The notes beneath the pieces are model-generated. The model was not told the DNA's origin and ran no database searches. It saw nothing but the letters and a program-made list of their open reading frames with translations. A stretch of 64,000 nt of DNA, taken from NCBI GenBank assembly GCA_012861695.1, contig JAAOOA010000086.1, forward strand, positions 4,237,293-4,301,292, in the 5' to 3' direction. This document shows, piece after piece, positions 63,324-64,000 of the stretch. Made by a program: the position numbers and the translations under genes. This DNA comes from Trematomus loennbergii. Taxonomy: Eukaryota; Chordata; Actinopteri; Perciformes; Nototheniidae. How positions within the stretch are numbered: the stretch's first letter is position 1; every line of letters begins with the position of its first letter.

Positions 63324-63374
<51 letters not shown>
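63230..63374. repeat. (GT)n array, about 145 bp
   Basis: GT dinucleotides with one GGTGTTTG and one GGTGTG interruption. A short (CA)n run follows at about 63469-63483. Confidence 0.95.
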
Positions 63375-63377
<3 letters not shown>

Positions 63378-63779
63378 GGGAGGATCAAAGTGTCTGCTTT
63401 AACAGACGAAAGCCAATCACAGATGAGAGAGAGCTGCCTCAACAGGCCTTTGCTAGTGAACACATGAACACACACACACACACCACACACCTGAAAACGC
63501 TGTCAACATAGACCTCCCACACAGTTTATCACTAACAAAACACACACACAGAGCTACAGTATGATCACTTGATGTTCAAAATATCGACTCTTTGTTTGTA
63601 GATATCTACTAAACTACAGCATACAAATACAGAGAGTAATGTAGGCCTGTTATACTGAGTGATATATATTTTACACACTGCTCTGCTTTCTGCACGGACC
63701 TCACAGCTGTTCTCACTGGAAACATCGCGTCGCGATGAAAGCAGTTACTAAAATAATATCCAGGGGATGCATGCAGAGC

Positions 63780-64000
63780 TGTCATTGGCTGAGATCAGTC
63801 CGGCCGTGCGTCACGACTCCACCGTTCCCGGAAATGCATCCACGGAGGAGCCGTGGAGGACCCATCAGTGTATCCTCGGTTATAGCTCCTCCAGAGAGCC
63901 TCCTCGATGCTCGATGCTCGGTCCTCGATGTGCATTTAGAGAAATGGATGTCCTTCAACATGGCGCGCTGAAATCCATTTCCGGGTCACTACCGGAGGAC
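63780..64000. mobile_element. Partial copy of the CTCGTCTCAATA-type MITE, cut by the window edge
   Basis: ATGTCCTTCAACATGGCGCG and ATTTCCGGGTCACTACCGGA match 7778-7830 of the MITE in the 5' LTR (GACGTCCTTCAACATGGCGT, ATTTCCGGGTCAAGTCCCGG). The right terminus lies beyond the window. The left limit is approximate. Confidence 0.6.

Overview
The window looks like teleost fish genomic DNA. The evidence is large introns, very long (GT)n tracts, a cod Gmr1-like retrotransposon, an L2-type LINE, a tRNA-derived SINE and many fish-type non-autonomous DNA transposons, with almost no host coding sequence. All identifications come from reading the sequence; no database search was run.

The only host gene I can support is the 5' end of mtss1 (metastasis suppressor 1, an I-BAR membrane-bending and actin regulator) on the + strand. 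A GC-rich promoter and 5' leader with upstream ORFs lie at about 24965-25383. Coding exons are at 25384-25455, 36280-36341 and 39035-39108. They join in frame to encode about the first 69 residues. Introns 1 and 2 are about 10.8 kb and 2.7 kb. Intron 3 is longer than 24.9 kb and runs off the window; I found no exon 4.

The upstream flank (1-24.9 kb) is a transposon graveyard. It holds a fragment duplicated as an inverted repeat (22-725). Next is a complete LTR element without recognisable pol (794-7933, minus strand, TSD ATCTC) whose interior is one long minisatellite-built reading frame, with MITEs nested in both LTRs. Then come piggyBac-like MITEs (8168-9881), a hAT transposon with a perfect 8-bp TSD (10656-12900), and an L2-type LINE (13995-21895). 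The LINE is split by a Ty3/gypsy element of Gmr1 type (16011-21564, TSD GTGAG) in which integrase precedes reverse transcriptase.

The introns hold further nested non-autonomous elements. These include a hAT-like element with about 400-bp inverted repeats and a perfect TSD (27928-29683), a Harbinger-like MITE inside another MITE (31540-32540), a 324-bp hAT MITE with perfect TSD (34880-35203), a MITE within a MITE (50798-52617), and a hAT-like element carrying zinc-finger remnants (55208-56784). A Helentron-like element (58241-60811) with terminal palindromes and a 442-bp higher-order tandem repeat sits inside a second copy of the long-inverted-repeat family. Several (GT)n arrays, one about 370 bp, are also intronic.

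Target-site duplications and split flanks give a relative order of insertion at several loci. The elements most worth follow-up are the 794-7933 LTR element, the Helentron-like element and the Gmr1-like element.
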